A DNA stretch of 64,000 nt, taken from Microbacterium sp. Leaf288. Lineage in GTDB: Bacteria; Actinomycetota; Actinomycetes; Actinomycetales; Microbacteriaceae. The stretch covers positions 45,390 to 109,389 of the forward strand of contig NZ_LMNI01000015.1 of assembly GCF_001422925.1 (NCBI RefSeq), written 5' to 3'. Numbering within the stretch: position 1 is the stretch's first letter; each line of letters starts with the position of its first letter. The position numbers and the translations under genes were made by a program. Under the pieces are notes generated by a model. It searched no databases. It saw only the letters and a list, made by a program, of their open reading frames with translations, and was not told where the DNA came from. Shown piece by piece: positions 25,110 to 36,542 of this stretch.

Positions 25110-25663
25110 CGGCTCTCCGTCCGCAGCCGGCGCAGCGCCTCGTCGACTCGGCCGGCACCCGGGAGCACAGCGTCGGGGTCGACGGCCAGCCACGGCCCGA
25201 GCACGAAGTCGCGCTCGGCCGCGCGCGGATGCGGCAGCAGCAGGCGAGGATCGTCGCTGACCACGTTGCCGTAGGCGATCAGATCGAGGTCGAGCGTGCG
25301 GTCCTCCCAGCCTCCCTCGCGCGCGGAACGCGCGACCGCCCGTACCCGGCCGTGCCGCTGCTCGATCGCGTGGAGGTAGCCGAGCAGCACCGAGGGCGCC
25401 AGGCGTGTGGTGAGGATCGCGACGGCGTTCAGGTACGCCGGAGCGGAGGCATCCGGTCCTTCCGGCTTCAGCGCGACCGACTCGACAGGCTCCGACACGC
25501 GGACGGCGTCGACGAGCGGCACGCGGGCGAGGTCCTTGATGGCCGCGGTCATCGTCTCGGCGCGGTCGCCGAGGTTGGCACCGAGCGCCACGACGGCTTC
25601 GACCGCCTCGCGCGGATGGCGTGCGGGGTCGCCGTCGAAGCCCTCGGCGAGTCGACGGTTCAC
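25106..25663 (-). CDS. folK: 2-amino-4-hydroxy-6-hydroxymethyldihydropteridine pyrophosphokinase
   Basis: A 185-residue HPPK that pyrophosphorylates hydroxymethyl-dihydropterin in folate synthesis. Family motifs are ALGANLGDR near the N-terminus, PAYLNAVAIL, and the catalytic DRTLDLDLIAYG followed by LPHPRAAERDFVLGPW. GTG at 25663 overlaps the folB stop (GTGA); about 25 extra residues precede the conserved start of the domain. It is the fourth of the folE-folP-folB-folK genes, all coupled by overlaps. Confidence 0.95.
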   Translation of the reverse strand: MNRRLAEGFDGDPARHPREAVEAVVALGANLGDRAETMTAAIKDLARVPLVDAVRVSEPVESVALKPEGPDASAPAYLNAVAILTTRLAPSVLLGYLHAIEQRHGRVRAVARSAREGGWEDRTLDLDLIAYGNVVSDDPRLLLPHPRAAERDFVLGPWLAVDPDAVLPGAGRVDEALRRLRTESR

Positions 25664-26055
25664 GAGCCCACCGTCCTCGCCGGCTCGACGGGGCGGCCGC
25701 GGCGGATGGTGACCGCCACATCGGAGAACGGAACAGTGATCGGTGCCTGCGGCTTGTGCACCGTGACCGCCACCATCCGCACGAGGTCGTACGTGAGGAG
25801 GTCGTCGGCGATGCGCGCCGCGACGCCCTCGATGAGGTTCAGCGGCTCGCCGCCGACCAGCTCGACGATGCGCTCGGCGACCTCGCCGTAGTGCACGGTG
25901 TCGGCGACGTCGTCGGTCTCGGCCGCCTCCGTCGTGCTGAGGTACAGGGTCACGTCGACGACGAACTCCTGGCCCTCGCGGCGCTCGTCCTCGAACACCC
26001 CGTGGTACCCGTAGGCGCGCACACCGGTGAGCGTGATCTCGTCGATGAAGTCCAT
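25660..26055 (-). CDS. folB: Dihydroneopterin aldolase
   Basis: A 131-residue aldolase that converts dihydroneopterin to hydroxymethyl-dihydropterin and glycolaldehyde. It shows ITLTGVRAYGYHGVFEDER, with the substrate-site tyrosine and acidic residues, and LIEGVAARIADDLL. The ATG at 26055 shares its first base with the folP stop (TGATG). Its length and position between folP and folK are standard for actinobacteria. Confidence 0.95.
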   Translation of the reverse strand: MDFIDEITLTGVRAYGYHGVFEDERREGQEFVVDVTLYLSTTEAAETDDVADTVHYGEVAERIVELVGGEPLNLIEGVAARIADDLLTYDLVRMVAVTVHKPQAPITVPFSDVAVTIRRGRPVEPARTVGS

Positions 26056-26882
26056 CAGCCCTCCCGGCCGCCTGTTCGATCCACGCCGGCCCAGCGCTCG
26101 GCGACCACCAGAGCATCCCGTGTGGCGCCGACATCGTGGACGCGCACCGCCCACACACCCGCCTGCGCCGCGAGGACGCTGGTCACCGCCGTCGCCAGGT
26201 CGCGCCGTGCCTCGGAGGCGTCGGCGGGATCTGCCGCGAGCGCGTCCGCCAGGAACCGCTTGCGGCTGGTGCCGATGAGCACCCGCTGCCCGATCCCGAC
26301 GAAGCGGTCGAGACCCCGCAAGGTCTGCCAGTTCTGCTCCCCGCGCTTGCCGAAGCCGATGCCGGGGTCGACGATGATCCGCGCGGGATCGATGCCGGCC
26401 TGCGCGGCAGCCTCCATCCTGGCGGTGAGTTCGCGCGTCACCTCGGCCACGACGTCGTCGTAGACGGCACGCGCGTACATGTCGGCGGAATGGCCGCGCC
26501 AGTGCTGCAGCACCACGTCCGCATCGGTCGGGGCGACGGCCGCCAGCATCCCGGGGTCGGCCATGCCGCCCGAGACGTCGTTCACGATCCGCGCGCCCGC
26601 CTGGACGGCGAGGGCGGCGGTCGAGGCGTTCATCGTGTCGATGCTGACGACGACGCCTGCGTCCGACAAGGCGCGCACGACGGGGATCACCCGCTCCTGC
26701 TCGACCTCCGGCGGCACGCGCTCAGCGCCCGGCCGGGTCGACTCGCCGCCGATGTCGAGGATGTCGGCGCCCTGCGCCCGAAGGATCAGTCCGTGGGCGA
26801 CGGCGGCCTCGGCATCCACGTACCGCCCGCCGTCGCTGAAAGAGTCGGGCGTCACATTGACGACGCCCATGATGAGGGTCAT
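26055..26882 (-). CDS. folP: Dihydropteroate synthase
   Basis: A 275-residue TIM-barrel enzyme that condenses p-aminobenzoate with the pterin pyrophosphate; it is the sulfonamide target. Signatures are MGVVNVTPDSFSDGG at the N-terminus, DIGGESTRPGA, IVNDVSGG, the phosphate-site DPGIGFGK and the C-terminal RVHDVGATRDAL. The ATG at 26882 overlaps folE by 4 bp. Confidence 0.97.
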   Translation of the reverse strand: MTLIMGVVNVTPDSFSDGGRYVDAEAAVAHGLILRAQGADILDIGGESTRPGAERVPPEVEQERVIPVVRALSDAGVVVSIDTMNASTAALAVQAGARIVNDVSGGMADPGMLAAVAPTDADVVLQHWRGHSADMYARAVYDDVVAEVTRELTARMEAAAQAGIDPARIIVDPGIGFGKRGEQNWQTLRGLDRFVGIGQRVLIGTSRKRFLADALAADPADASEARRDLATAVTSVLAAQAGVWAVRVHDVGATRDALVVAERWAGVDRTGGREG

Positions 26883-27469
26883 GAGCGGCCGGCCCCGATC
26901 AGCGCGACCAGCTCGGCGCGCGCGGCCGGTTCGGCGAGCTCCCCGCGGGCGGCGATCGTCACCGTCGAGGCATCCGGCTGGCGTCCGCCACGCATCGTCA
27001 CGCACTCGTGCGAGGCGTCGAGCACCACGAGCACGCCGCGGGCGTCGAGGGAGCCGGCGATCACGTCGGCGATCTGCTCGCCCAGGCGCTCCTGCACCTG
27101 CGGCCGCGACGACAGGATGTCGACGACCTTGGGCAGTGCGCCGAGGCCGACGACCCGCTCGCCGGGGAGGTAGGCGAGGTGCGCGTGCCCGCGGAAGGGC
27201 AGGAGGTGGTGCTCGCACACCGAGCGGAAGATGATGTCGCGCAGGATCACCGCGCCAGACGGCAGGGTGTCGGGAGCGGGGCCGCGCGACACCGAGATCG
27301 TGTGCGCGAGCGGGGCGGCAGCATCCGCCCCCACCCCCGCGAAGAACTCGGCGTACGCGTCGGCGACCCGCTCGGGTGTCTGCTTCAGTCCGGGGCGCTC
27401 GGGGTCTTCGCCGATCGCCTCGAGCAGTTCGCGCACGAGCGCGGCGACGCGCTCACGATCGACGGCCAT
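26879..27469 (-). CDS. folE: GTP cyclohydrolase I
   Basis: A 196-residue enzyme that opens GTP to dihydroneopterin triphosphate, the first step of folate synthesis. The zinc and active-site residues are in SVCEHHLLPFRGHAHLAY and in SHECVTMRGGRQ. The ATG at 27469 lies 9 bp after the ftsH stop. No ribosome-binding site is visible, but TAGGCT stands 6 nt before the ATG, so a leaderless transcript could start here; that hexamer begins with the ftsH stop codon itself. Confidence 0.97.
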   Translation of the reverse strand: MAVDRERVAALVRELLEAIGEDPERPGLKQTPERVADAYAEFFAGVGADAAAPLAHTISVSRGPAPDTLPSGAVILRDIIFRSVCEHHLLPFRGHAHLAYLPGERVVGLGALPKVVDILSSRPQVQERLGEQIADVIAGSLDARGVLVVLDASHECVTMRGGRQPDASTVTIAARGELAEPAARAELVALIGAGRS

Positions 27470-27478
27470 AGGCCGAGC

Positions 27479-29488
<2,010 letters not shown>

Positions 29489-29676
29489 GGCGCGGGCGAG
29501 AGCCCGACCCCTTTCGTCGACGTGCCGCCGCGGACGGGAAAACCCCCGTCGACGGTTGAATCAGGGTATCGCGCGATTCCTAGGCGCCGTCTGTGCATTC
29601 GCCCCGGGCGTAATCACAGTCCGCCCGATAGCGTTGGGGGCGAAGCGCCGCACGAGCCCACGACGAGGAGGACCCC

Positions 29677-30723
29677 GTGCCCCGCATCCACCCCTCGCTC
29701 ATCGTCCTCACCGCAGCGGCCGTCGCGCTGACCGGCTGCGCGTCCGCTCCGACGGCGCTGACGCCCTCCGAGATCGTCGCCGAGATCTCCTGCGCGGGCA
29801 CGGACCCCTTGGGCGGCGACCCCGGCGGAGCCGGCTCCATGCCCGATGACTTCGAGCCCGTCGCCGCGGTCCGCTGCGTGCCCTTCCAGACCGTCGAGGA
29901 CGACGAAGGCATCTGGTCCGTCGTCCTCCGTGAACGGCTCGAAGGCGATCTCACGGCGCTCCTGCGTGCTCAGGCGGAGCCCGACGACGGGCGCTCCCTG
30001 GGACCATGCGCGGCGATCGCGATGATCGCCCCGCAGATCTGGTTGACGGATGCCGCGGGCCGAGGCATCCGTGTCCGCTATCCGGCCGACGGCTGCAGCC
30101 AGCCGAAGCTCGACCTGATCGGCGATGCACTGGCCGGGCTCGCCGTCGTGCAGACCGACGAGGAGCAGCGCACGCTCACGCAGCCGCGCGCCGCGCTCGA
30201 CGCCGGATGCGCGCCGACGTGGTCGGCCCGTCCGCTTCAGATCGCCTCGCCGAAGGATCTCGAGGAATGGGAGGGCACGCTCGACGCACCCGCCCCTGCG
30301 CCGACGTCGACGTCGACGGGGATCCAGACCATGCCGTGGGCACCGCCGCGGACGCCCGCACCCGGCGAGGTCGAGGCGCTCCGGCTCTGCGCGTACTCGA
30401 CCGACGATGCCGCGAACCCCTCGGCGGCGCCCACGGCCGGCGCGGCGACCTGGGCCACCGTCGACGTGGAGGGAACCGCGTGGTTCACCGGCAGCCGTCA
30501 GCTCGACGCCGCCGAGACGCGCGCAGTGCTCGAGGCGGCAGCATCCGCTCGGCCGATGCCGGAGCCGTGCGACGACATCCCCGGTTCCCTGGTCGTGCTC
30601 GACGCGAACGCGGAGGGGAAGGCACCGATCACGGTGGAGCTGGACGGATGCCGCCGGCTCATCGTCGACATGGTCACGACGTACGCCGTCCCACCGGCGC
30701 TCGCCGACATGCTCGCCGGCTGA
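29677..30723 (+). CDS. Secreted lipoprotein of unknown function
   Basis: A 348-residue lipoprotein with a short signal peptide and lipobox ALTGC (Cys21). The GTG at 29677 has GAGGAGG 5 nt upstream. The mature protein has several spaced cysteines and a Pro/Thr/Ser linker near residues 205-230, separating two domains of similar size. The C-terminal one contains ELDGCRRLIVDM, reminiscent of the DGCxR phrase near residue 128 of the first. An internal duplication is possible. No family is recognised. It converges with hpt, and the stops are 6 bp apart. Confidence 0.8.
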   Translation: MPRIHPSLIVLTAAAVALTGCASAPTALTPSEIVAEISCAGTDPLGGDPGGAGSMPDDFEPVAAVRCVPFQTVEDDEGIWSVVLRERLEGDLTALLRAQAEPDDGRSLGPCAAIAMIAPQIWLTDAAGRGIRVRYPADGCSQPKLDLIGDALAGLAVVQTDEEQRTLTQPRAALDAGCAPTWSARPLQIASPKDLEEWEGTLDAPAPAPTSTSTGIQTMPWAPPRTPAPGEVEALRLCAYSTDDAANPSAAPTAGAATWATVDVEGTAWFTGSRQLDAAETRAVLEAAASARPMPEPCDDIPGSLVVLDANAEGKAPITVELDGCRRLIVDMVTTYAVPPALADMLAG

Positions 30724-30729
30724 CCGGGA

Positions 30730-31281
<552 letters not shown>

Positions 31282-31304
31282 GCGACGAGTCTAGAGGGGC
31301 ACCC

Positions 31305-32300
31305 TCAACGGGCGGTGAACTCGACGCGCCCGCCGACGCGGCGGGCGCGGCATCCGGGAAGATCGATGGGTCCCTGACCCGACCAGTCCGTGACCAGGCG
31401 CGCCACCTCGAGCGTCTGCGTCCGCGTGAGGCTCTCGTGGAACTCGCTGGCCACGACGTGCCGGATGATGCGGTTGCGCAGCGCCGCCGGGTTGGCGACG
31501 AGCGCCGCCGCCGACACCGAGATGCCGGCCTCGGCGTGCTCGACGATGTCCTCGATCGTCTCGTCGATCATCTCGTCGAACGCCTCGGCGTCTTCGCGCA
31601 GCTGCGCTGCCGTGCGGGCGAGCGCCTCGGCGATCCCCGGGCCGAGTTCGGATTCGAGCACCGGCAGCACCGTCTCGCGCACGCGCACGCGCGCGAACCG
31701 CGGGTCGGCGTTGTGGGGGTCGTCCCAGGGCTCGAGCCCCTCGGCGGCGCACGCGGCGCGGGTCGTGACACGACGCACGCCCAGCAGCGGGCGCAGCAGC
31801 GCGACGCCCTCGAGAACGGATGTCTCGGCCATGCCCTGCAGGCTCGTGGCGCCCGCGCCGCGGGCGAGTCCGAGCAGGACCGTCTCGGCCTGGTCGTCGA
31901 GCGTGTGGCCGGTGAGGATCGCGGCCGCACCGATCGCCCGCGCCCCGTCGGCCAGGGCGCCGTAGCGCGCCTCGCGCGCCGCCGCCTCCGGACCGCCTGC
32001 TGCCCCGACCTCGACGCGCGCCACACGAGCCTCGAGCCCGAGCGCCTCGGCCTTCGCGGCCGCGGCGGCGGCAGCATCCGTCGATCCGTCCTGCAGGCCG
32101 TGGTCGACGGTGAGCGACGCGGCGCGCAGTCCTCGCTTCGGGGCCTCGAAGGCCGTCGCGGCCGCCAGCGCGAGGGAATCCGCTCCGCCCGACAGCGCGA
32201 CCAGCACGGTCGCACCGGGTTCGAGGCCCGTGAGCGCGCTGCGCACGGCGAGCCGCACCTCGGCGACGGCGGGGTCGAGTCCGGGTCTGCGCTCCTCCAC
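31305..32300 (-). CDS. tilS: tRNA(Ile)-lysidine synthetase
   Basis: A 331-residue enzyme that modifies C34 of the tRNA-Ile that reads AUA, making it lysidine. It is an N-type ATP pyrophosphatase with the PP-loop VALSGGADSLALA, then LTVDHGLQ and TGHTLDDQAETVLLGLARGAG. The C-terminal part is short, as is usual in actinobacteria. GTG at 32300 is chosen because TACGGT stands 6 nt upstream (leaderless geometry) and the conserved domain follows; a longer frame to 32951 is antisense to ppa. Confidence 0.93.
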   Translation of the reverse strand: MEERRPGLDPAVAEVRLAVRSALTGLEPGATVLVALSGGADSLALAAATAFEAPKRGLRAASLTVDHGLQDGSTDAAAAAAAKAEALGLEARVARVEVGAAGGPEAAAREARYGALADGARAIGAAAILTGHTLDDQAETVLLGLARGAGATSLQGMAETSVLEGVALLRPLLGVRRVTTRAACAAEGLEPWDDPHNADPRFARVRVRETVLPVLESELGPGIAEALARTAAQLREDAEAFDEMIDETIEDIVEHAEAGISVSAAALVANPAALRNRIIRHVVASEFHESLTRTQTLEVARLVTDWSGQGPIDLPGCRARRVGGRVEFTAR

Positions 32301-32468
32301 CCGCCCACCGTACCGGGGACGACGTACCGTTCTCAGGATCGGAGCCTCGCGGTCACGCCTCTCCGCGGCGTGTCGCGCCTGTGCGCGCCGACGATCCTGA
32401 GTTAGTGCCCGATAGGCGCCCGAACTAGGCTGGTCGCGGCAATCCACAGTCTTCGAAGGAGCACCACT

Positions 32469-33002
32469 ATGGGCGCGTACGACGCCGTCATCGAGATCCC
32501 GCGCGGCAGCCGCGTGAAGTACGAGGTCGACCACGGCACGGGCCGCGTCTTCCTCGACCGCATCCTCTACACGCCCATGGGCTACCCGACCAACTACGGG
32601 TTCTTCGAGAACACCCTCGGCGAGGACGGCGACCCGCTCGACGTGCTCGTGATCCTCGACGTCGACCTGGCCCCCGGCATCCTCGCGAGCGTCCGCCCCG
32701 TCGGCGTGCTCAAGATGAGCGACGAGGCCGGCGGCGACGACAAGGTCGTGGCCGTGCTCGCCAAGGACCCCCGCTGGGCGCACATCCAGGACGTCGGCGA
32801 CATCTCCGAGTACCTGCAGAAGGAGATCACGCACTTCTTCGAGCACTACAAGGACCTCGAGCCCAACAAGTGGGTCAAGGTCGACGAGTGGGCGAACGCG
32901 GCAGAGGCCGAGCGTCTGGTCGACGAGGCGTTCGCGCGCTTCGCCCAGCACGAGGGCCAGACCGCGACCCAGGGTGAAGGCGTCGCGCCGAACACGCTCT
33001 GA
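32469..33002 (+). CDS. ppa: Inorganic pyrophosphatase
   Basis: A 177-residue family I pyrophosphatase that hydrolyses PPi and pulls biosynthetic reactions forward. The metal-binding signature is GEDGDPLDVLVI, with YEVDHGTG and KWVKVDEW elsewhere. GAAGGAG lies 8 nt before the ATG. It diverges from tilS, as ppa does from the equivalent block in M. tuberculosis. Confidence 0.97.
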   Translation: MGAYDAVIEIPRGSRVKYEVDHGTGRVFLDRILYTPMGYPTNYGFFENTLGEDGDPLDVLVILDVDLAPGILASVRPVGVLKMSDEAGGDDKVVAVLAKDPRWAHIQDVGDISEYLQKEITHFFEHYKDLEPNKWVKVDEWANAAEAERLVDEAFARFAQHEGQTATQGEGVAPNTL

Positions 33003-33016
33003 CCAGTGTCTTCACG

Positions 33017-33055
33017 CGAGAACCGGATGCCTCGGCATCCGGTTCTCGTCTTTTT
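33017..33055 (+). terminator. Rho-independent terminator of ppa
   Basis: A perfect 14-bp stem (CGAGAACCGGATGC / GCATCCGGTTCTCG) with a CTCG loop is followed by GTCTTTTT. It lies 15 bp after the ppa stop and may serve the converging M23 gene in the other direction. Confidence 0.9.
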
Positions 33056-33070
33056 CAGGTGTGTCCGGGG

Positions 33071-34489
33071 TCAGACCGAGATGCCCCGCGCCGCCATGAA
33101 GTTGATCGGGTTCGTCGTGCCGCCGTTGACGTAGGTCTCGAAGTGGAGGTGGCAGCCGAAGGAGTTGCCGGTGTTGCCTTCGCTCGCGATCAGTTGACCC
33201 GCGTTGACCCACTGGCCGACGCCGACGAAGATGCCGCCGTTGCGGATGTGCCCGTAGCCGGTGCCGATGCCGCCGCCATGGTCGATCTTGATGTAATTGC
33301 CGTAGCCGCCGTTCGGGCCGGCGTAGACGACCCGACCGGCCGAGGCGGCGTAGATGCCTGAGCTACAGCCCGCGGCGAGGTCGACGCCGTAGTGGAAGCC
33401 GCTGGAGCAGTAGCTGTTGCCGCACTGCACGGTACGCGGGCCATAGCCGGAGCTGCGCCAGCCGGATGACGGACGGGCCCAGCCCGAACCGACGACGGCT
33501 CCGCCGCCACCGCCACCGCCACCGCCGCCTCCGCCACCGCCGCCGCCGCCCTGGTTCTGCTGGGCGAGGCGGTCGGCCTCCTCCTTCGCGCGGCGGGCTT
33601 CCTCCTCGCGGCGCAGGCGCTCCTGCTCGGCGCGGACGCGCTCGCCCTCCTGGTAGTCGGCGACGGTCTTGGCCGTCGCGTCCTGCAGGGCCGCGAGCTG
33701 GGCCTCGAGTTCGCCGCGCTTCGCGTTCTGCGCGTCGAGGGCGGCTTGCGCCTCGTCGGCGGCCTTCTGCGCGGCGACCATCTTCTCTTCGGCGATCTTC
33801 TGCAGCCGGTCGCGCTCCGCCCGCTGCACACCCGCCTGGTCGCTCAGGCTCTGCGCCGAGTCGCGGGCAGTGACGGCCTGGGCGTACACGTCCTGGTTGC
33901 GCTGGACGAGCTTGTCCATCGTGCCCAGGCGCGCCAGCAGATCATCGGCGCCGGCGGCCGATCCCGCGAAGAACAGCTCGAGCGACGTGTCGTCGCCGCC
34001 GTTGCGGTACAGCTGTGCCGCCACGCGGCCGGCCTTGTTCGCGGCGTCGATCGCGGCGGCGGCCTGCTCGTCGGCCTGCTGCTGCAGCTGGTCGGCGCGC
34101 AGCGCGGCGTCGAAGTACGCCTGCTGCGCGACGTAGAACTCGTCGGCCATCTGCTGCGCGACCTGCTGCTTCGCGGCGACATCGGCTTCGAGCCCGGCGA
34201 TGAGCTGTTGGATCTTGGTGATCTCGGCGGCCTTGGCGGCCTCGTTGTTCTTCGCGGCGACGACGTCGTCCCACGACGGGTAGTCGGCGGCGAACGCCGG
34301 GGCGACGAGCGGCCCGAGCGTTCCGCCGGCGGCGCCGAGCGCGGCGACACCGAGGATTCCAAGCCCGAGCGCGGTGCGCCGATTCATCGCGGGCCAGAGC
34401 CGCCGCTGCTCGCGGGCAGACGGCGCGCACCCGCAGTCCACGGAGGCGTCGTCGGACACGGCCTGATCAGTGACGTTTTCGGGCTGCAC
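33071..34489 (-). CDS. Secreted M23-family peptidase with coiled coil
   Basis: A 472-residue exported protein. A twin-arginine-like signal (NRRTALG, then hydrophobic, cleavage near APAFA) starts at residue 36. A long coiled coil (about 70-300) rich in Ala/Gln/Glu follows, then a run of 17 glycines, then an M23/LytM domain with FHYGVDLA and HLHFETYVNGG holding the zinc ligands. The layout matches NlpD/EnvC/RipA-like cell-wall hydrolases or their regulators. GTG at 34489 has GGGAGGG upstream; an internal Met at residue 35 is an alternative start that would place the Tat motif at the N-terminus. Confidence 0.9.
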   Translation of the reverse strand: MQPENVTDQAVSDDASVDCGCAPSAREQRRLWPAMNRRTALGLGILGVAALGAAGGTLGPLVAPAFAADYPSWDDVVAAKNNEAAKAAEITKIQQLIAGLEADVAAKQQVAQQMADEFYVAQQAYFDAALRADQLQQQADEQAAAAIDAANKAGRVAAQLYRNGGDDTSLELFFAGSAAGADDLLARLGTMDKLVQRNQDVYAQAVTARDSAQSLSDQAGVQRAERDRLQKIAEEKMVAAQKAADEAQAALDAQNAKRGELEAQLAALQDATAKTVADYQEGERVRAEQERLRREEEARRAKEEADRLAQQNQGGGGGGGGGGGGGGGGGAVVGSGWARPSSGWRSSGYGPRTVQCGNSYCSSGFHYGVDLAAGCSSGIYAASAGRVVYAGPNGGYGNYIKIDHGGGIGTGYGHIRNGGIFVGVGQWVNAGQLIASEGNTGNSFGCHLHFETYVNGGTTNPINFMAARGISV

Positions 34490-34708
34490 CGGATCCCTCC
34501 CTCACGGCGTCAACTCGTTTCACACTAGCAACATCAGTAACATGCGCAACCCCCCAGAGGTGCGCGGCGACCGCCGCCTCGGGAAGCGGTCACCCGGTCA
34601 GTGTGCGCCTCGGGAACGCGATGCACAAGGGCGGCGCGCGCTCGATTCGCGTTTTCGCGAGGAGTTACGTATGCTTGGTCCTCGGCAGTGAGCCCCAAAG
34701 GTTCACCC

Positions 34709-34781
34709 GGCCCCATCGTTTAGCGGCCTAGGACGCCGCCCTTTCACGGCGGTAGCACGGGTTCGAATCCCGTTGGGGTCA
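34709..34781 (+). tRNA. tRNA-Glu (anticodon TTC)
   Basis: A full cloverleaf: acceptor GGCCCCA pairs with TGGGGTC (one G-U), the anticodon stem is CCGCC/GGCGG around CTTTCAC, and the T-arm is CGGGTTCGAATCCCG. The anticodon TTC is at 34743-34745 and the discriminator base is A. CCA is not encoded. A possible -10 (TATGCT) lies at 34670-34675. Confidence 0.96.
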
Positions 34782-34801
34782 CTCCACAATTCAATAAGCA
34801 T

Positions 34802-34875
34802 GGCCCTGTAGCGCAGTTGGTTAGCGTGCCGCCCTGTCACGGCGGAGGTCGCGGGTTCAAGTCCCGTCAGGGTCG
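34802..34875 (+). tRNA. tRNA-Asp (anticodon GTC)
   Basis: Acceptor GGCCCTG pairs with CAGGGTC (one G-U). The anticodon stem CCGCC/GGCGG holds loop CTGTCAC with GTC at 34836-34838. The T-arm is GCGGGTTCAAGTCCCGT and the discriminator is G. It is 20 bp after tRNA-Glu and probably shares its transcript. Confidence 0.96.
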
Positions 34876-34952
34876 CTCCGAGCGACGGGCCCTTTTTTCG
34901 AAGAGGGCCTTTCGTCTAGGACGCGGCAGGTCTTGTATGAGAGATGCCGTGC

Positions 34953-35025
34953 GGCTCTGTAGCTCAGTTGGTAGAGCGTTCGACTGAAAATCGAAAGGTC
35001 ACCGGATCGATGCCGGTCGGAGCCA
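34953..35025 (+). tRNA. tRNA-Phe (anticodon GAA)
   Basis: Acceptor GGCTCTG pairs with CGGAGCC (one U-G). The anticodon stem TTCGA/TCGAA holds loop CTGAAAA with GAA at 34986-34988. The discriminator is A. It is the last of the three tRNA genes and abuts the integrase-bearing island, so its 3' end is the likely insertion point. Confidence 0.96.
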
Positions 35026-35027
35026 CT

Positions 35028-35070
35028 GAAACCCCCGCGTAGCTTCTACATCGCGGGGGTTTCGTCTTTT
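35028..35070 (+). terminator. Rho-independent terminator of the tRNA operon
   Basis: A perfect 12-bp stem (GAAACCCCCGCG / CGCGGGGGTTTC) with a 12-nt loop is followed by GTCTTTT, starting 2 bp after tRNA-Phe. Confidence 0.9.
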
Positions 35071-35141
35071 CCGCGGAATTGCGCGGATCTCAGGGTGTCG
35101 CGGGCTCGGGAACGCGACGCAGATTCGGCCAGATCTCGTCG

Positions 35142-36284
35142 TCAGGGCGCAGGGCTTGGGTCGCCGTCGGGAGCTTTTGCCCACGGTTTGCCCACGAACG
35201 AATCACGCGCCGCCCGGTCGAGGGCGATCGAGACGGACGTAAGATCCTCCGGAAACAGGTCTGCGTAGACGTCGAGCGTCATCGCTGCGGACGCGTGTCC
35301 GAGCATCCGTTGCAGGATCTTCACATTGGCTCCGGCAGAGATCGCCAGACTTGCGGCGGTGTGGCGGAGGTCGTGCGGGGTGATGTGTGGGAATCCGTCT
35401 GGCGAGGCGAGTTGAAGCCTCGCGACGGCCGGCGCGAACACTCGACGACGAAAGTTCCCTCCGCGGAGCACGGTGCCCTCCGCTGTGGGGAAGACGAGAT
35501 CGTGCCGCTGTCCCGTCCTGACGTGAGCGGCGATCCCCTCGTCGAGCAGAGACGGATACGGAACGATGCGCTGCTCGTGGGTCTTTGGGGTGCCGAAGAT
35601 CAGGGAGCCACGCACATCAGCGACCGCTCGACGCACGTGCACGACTCTGTTCGCCAGATCCACGTCGACAGGCCTCAGTGCTGCTGCCTCACCCCATCGG
35701 AGCCCGCTGTAGGCAAGGAGCCTCACAAGCGTGCCCCACTCCCCCGTGGCATCTGCAAGCTCGTGTACCTGCACGTGGCTCAGGTAGTGTCGCTCCGCCT
35801 TCGAGAGCCTCGGAAGCTCGATGTCCGCAGCCACATTGCGGGCAAGTCGCCCGTCGCGGACGGCATATGCGAGCGCACCCGACACAACGAGGTATATCTG
35901 CCGCGTCGAGGACGCGGACAGGGTCGTCGACAGTCGGGCCACCCACGTTTGCACGTGTGCGTGATCGATGTCGACAATTCTCACGTCGCCCCATTCGGGC
36001 AACACATGCTTGTCCAGCGAGTTTCGATAGCCCGACCGAGTCGTCGGCTTCACGCGGATCTTGCTCGCATACCACGCCTCCGCGATCTCCGAGAAGCGCA
36101 CGCGTGAGCGACTCGGGTCTACCCACTCGCCTCGAAGCTTCGACGTCTCCACGGAGGTAAGGAAGTTCTCCGCCTCGCGCTTTGTGCGAAACCCGCGCTT
36201 GTCGGTTTGCTTGTTGTCGGGGCGACGGTATCGCACACGATAGCGACGCCCCGCTTTGGAATCGTAGGATTCGACGCTACCCAC
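35142..36284 (-). CDS. Tyrosine-type site-specific integrase
   Basis: A 380-residue phage-type integrase. It has an arm-type N-terminus (VESYDSKAGRRYRVRYRRPDNK), a SAM-like core-binding domain (about 65-150) and a catalytic domain with all expected residues: Arg in SGLRWGEA, the HxxR box HDLRHTAA, His in LGHASAAMT, and the nucleophile Tyr in DVYADLF. It should therefore be active. GTG at 36284 has TACTAT 6 nt upstream, consistent with a leaderless start. The gene ends 116 bp from tRNA-Phe. The 258-bp gap to the divergent cargo operon should contain both promoters. Confidence 0.95.
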   Translation of the reverse strand: MGSVESYDSKAGRRYRVRYRRPDNKQTDKRGFRTKREAENFLTSVETSKLRGEWVDPSRSRVRFSEIAEAWYASKIRVKPTTRSGYRNSLDKHVLPEWGDVRIVDIDHAHVQTWVARLSTTLSASSTRQIYLVVSGALAYAVRDGRLARNVAADIELPRLSKAERHYLSHVQVHELADATGEWGTLVRLLAYSGLRWGEAAALRPVDVDLANRVVHVRRAVADVRGSLIFGTPKTHEQRIVPYPSLLDEGIAAHVRTGQRHDLVFPTAEGTVLRGGNFRRRVFAPAVARLQLASPDGFPHITPHDLRHTAASLAISAGANVKILQRMLGHASAAMTLDVYADLFPEDLTSVSIALDRAARDSFVGKPWAKAPDGDPSPAP

Positions 36285-36542
36285 GGGTTCATAGTACCAA
36301 TGCTTTGCGGAATGGACAGAGAGTTACGCAGTTCTTCGATCCGCCCCCATCTAGGCGGATGCTTCACTGCGTCATCCAAGGCTCTGTACGGCTCGTCCTC
36401 CGAGGCGGGCTGCATGTCATGCGGCGGAGCACGACGAACGCACGAGAGAGGACTGTTCGCGTTGGCGGACAGTTACCGGCAGTATCGACAGGACTGGAGA
36501 GTTCGGGTTAGCGGTCTGAATTGGGGAATGAGCGGGGGAGCT

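Noticed and set aside
34876..34952. Terminator or fourth tRNA between tRNA-Asp and tRNA-Phe.
   Set aside because: There is a T-run and the words GGGCCC/AGGGCC, but no clean stem followed by T's and no cloverleaf. It is better left as a spacer in a tRNA transcript that ends at 35028-35070.
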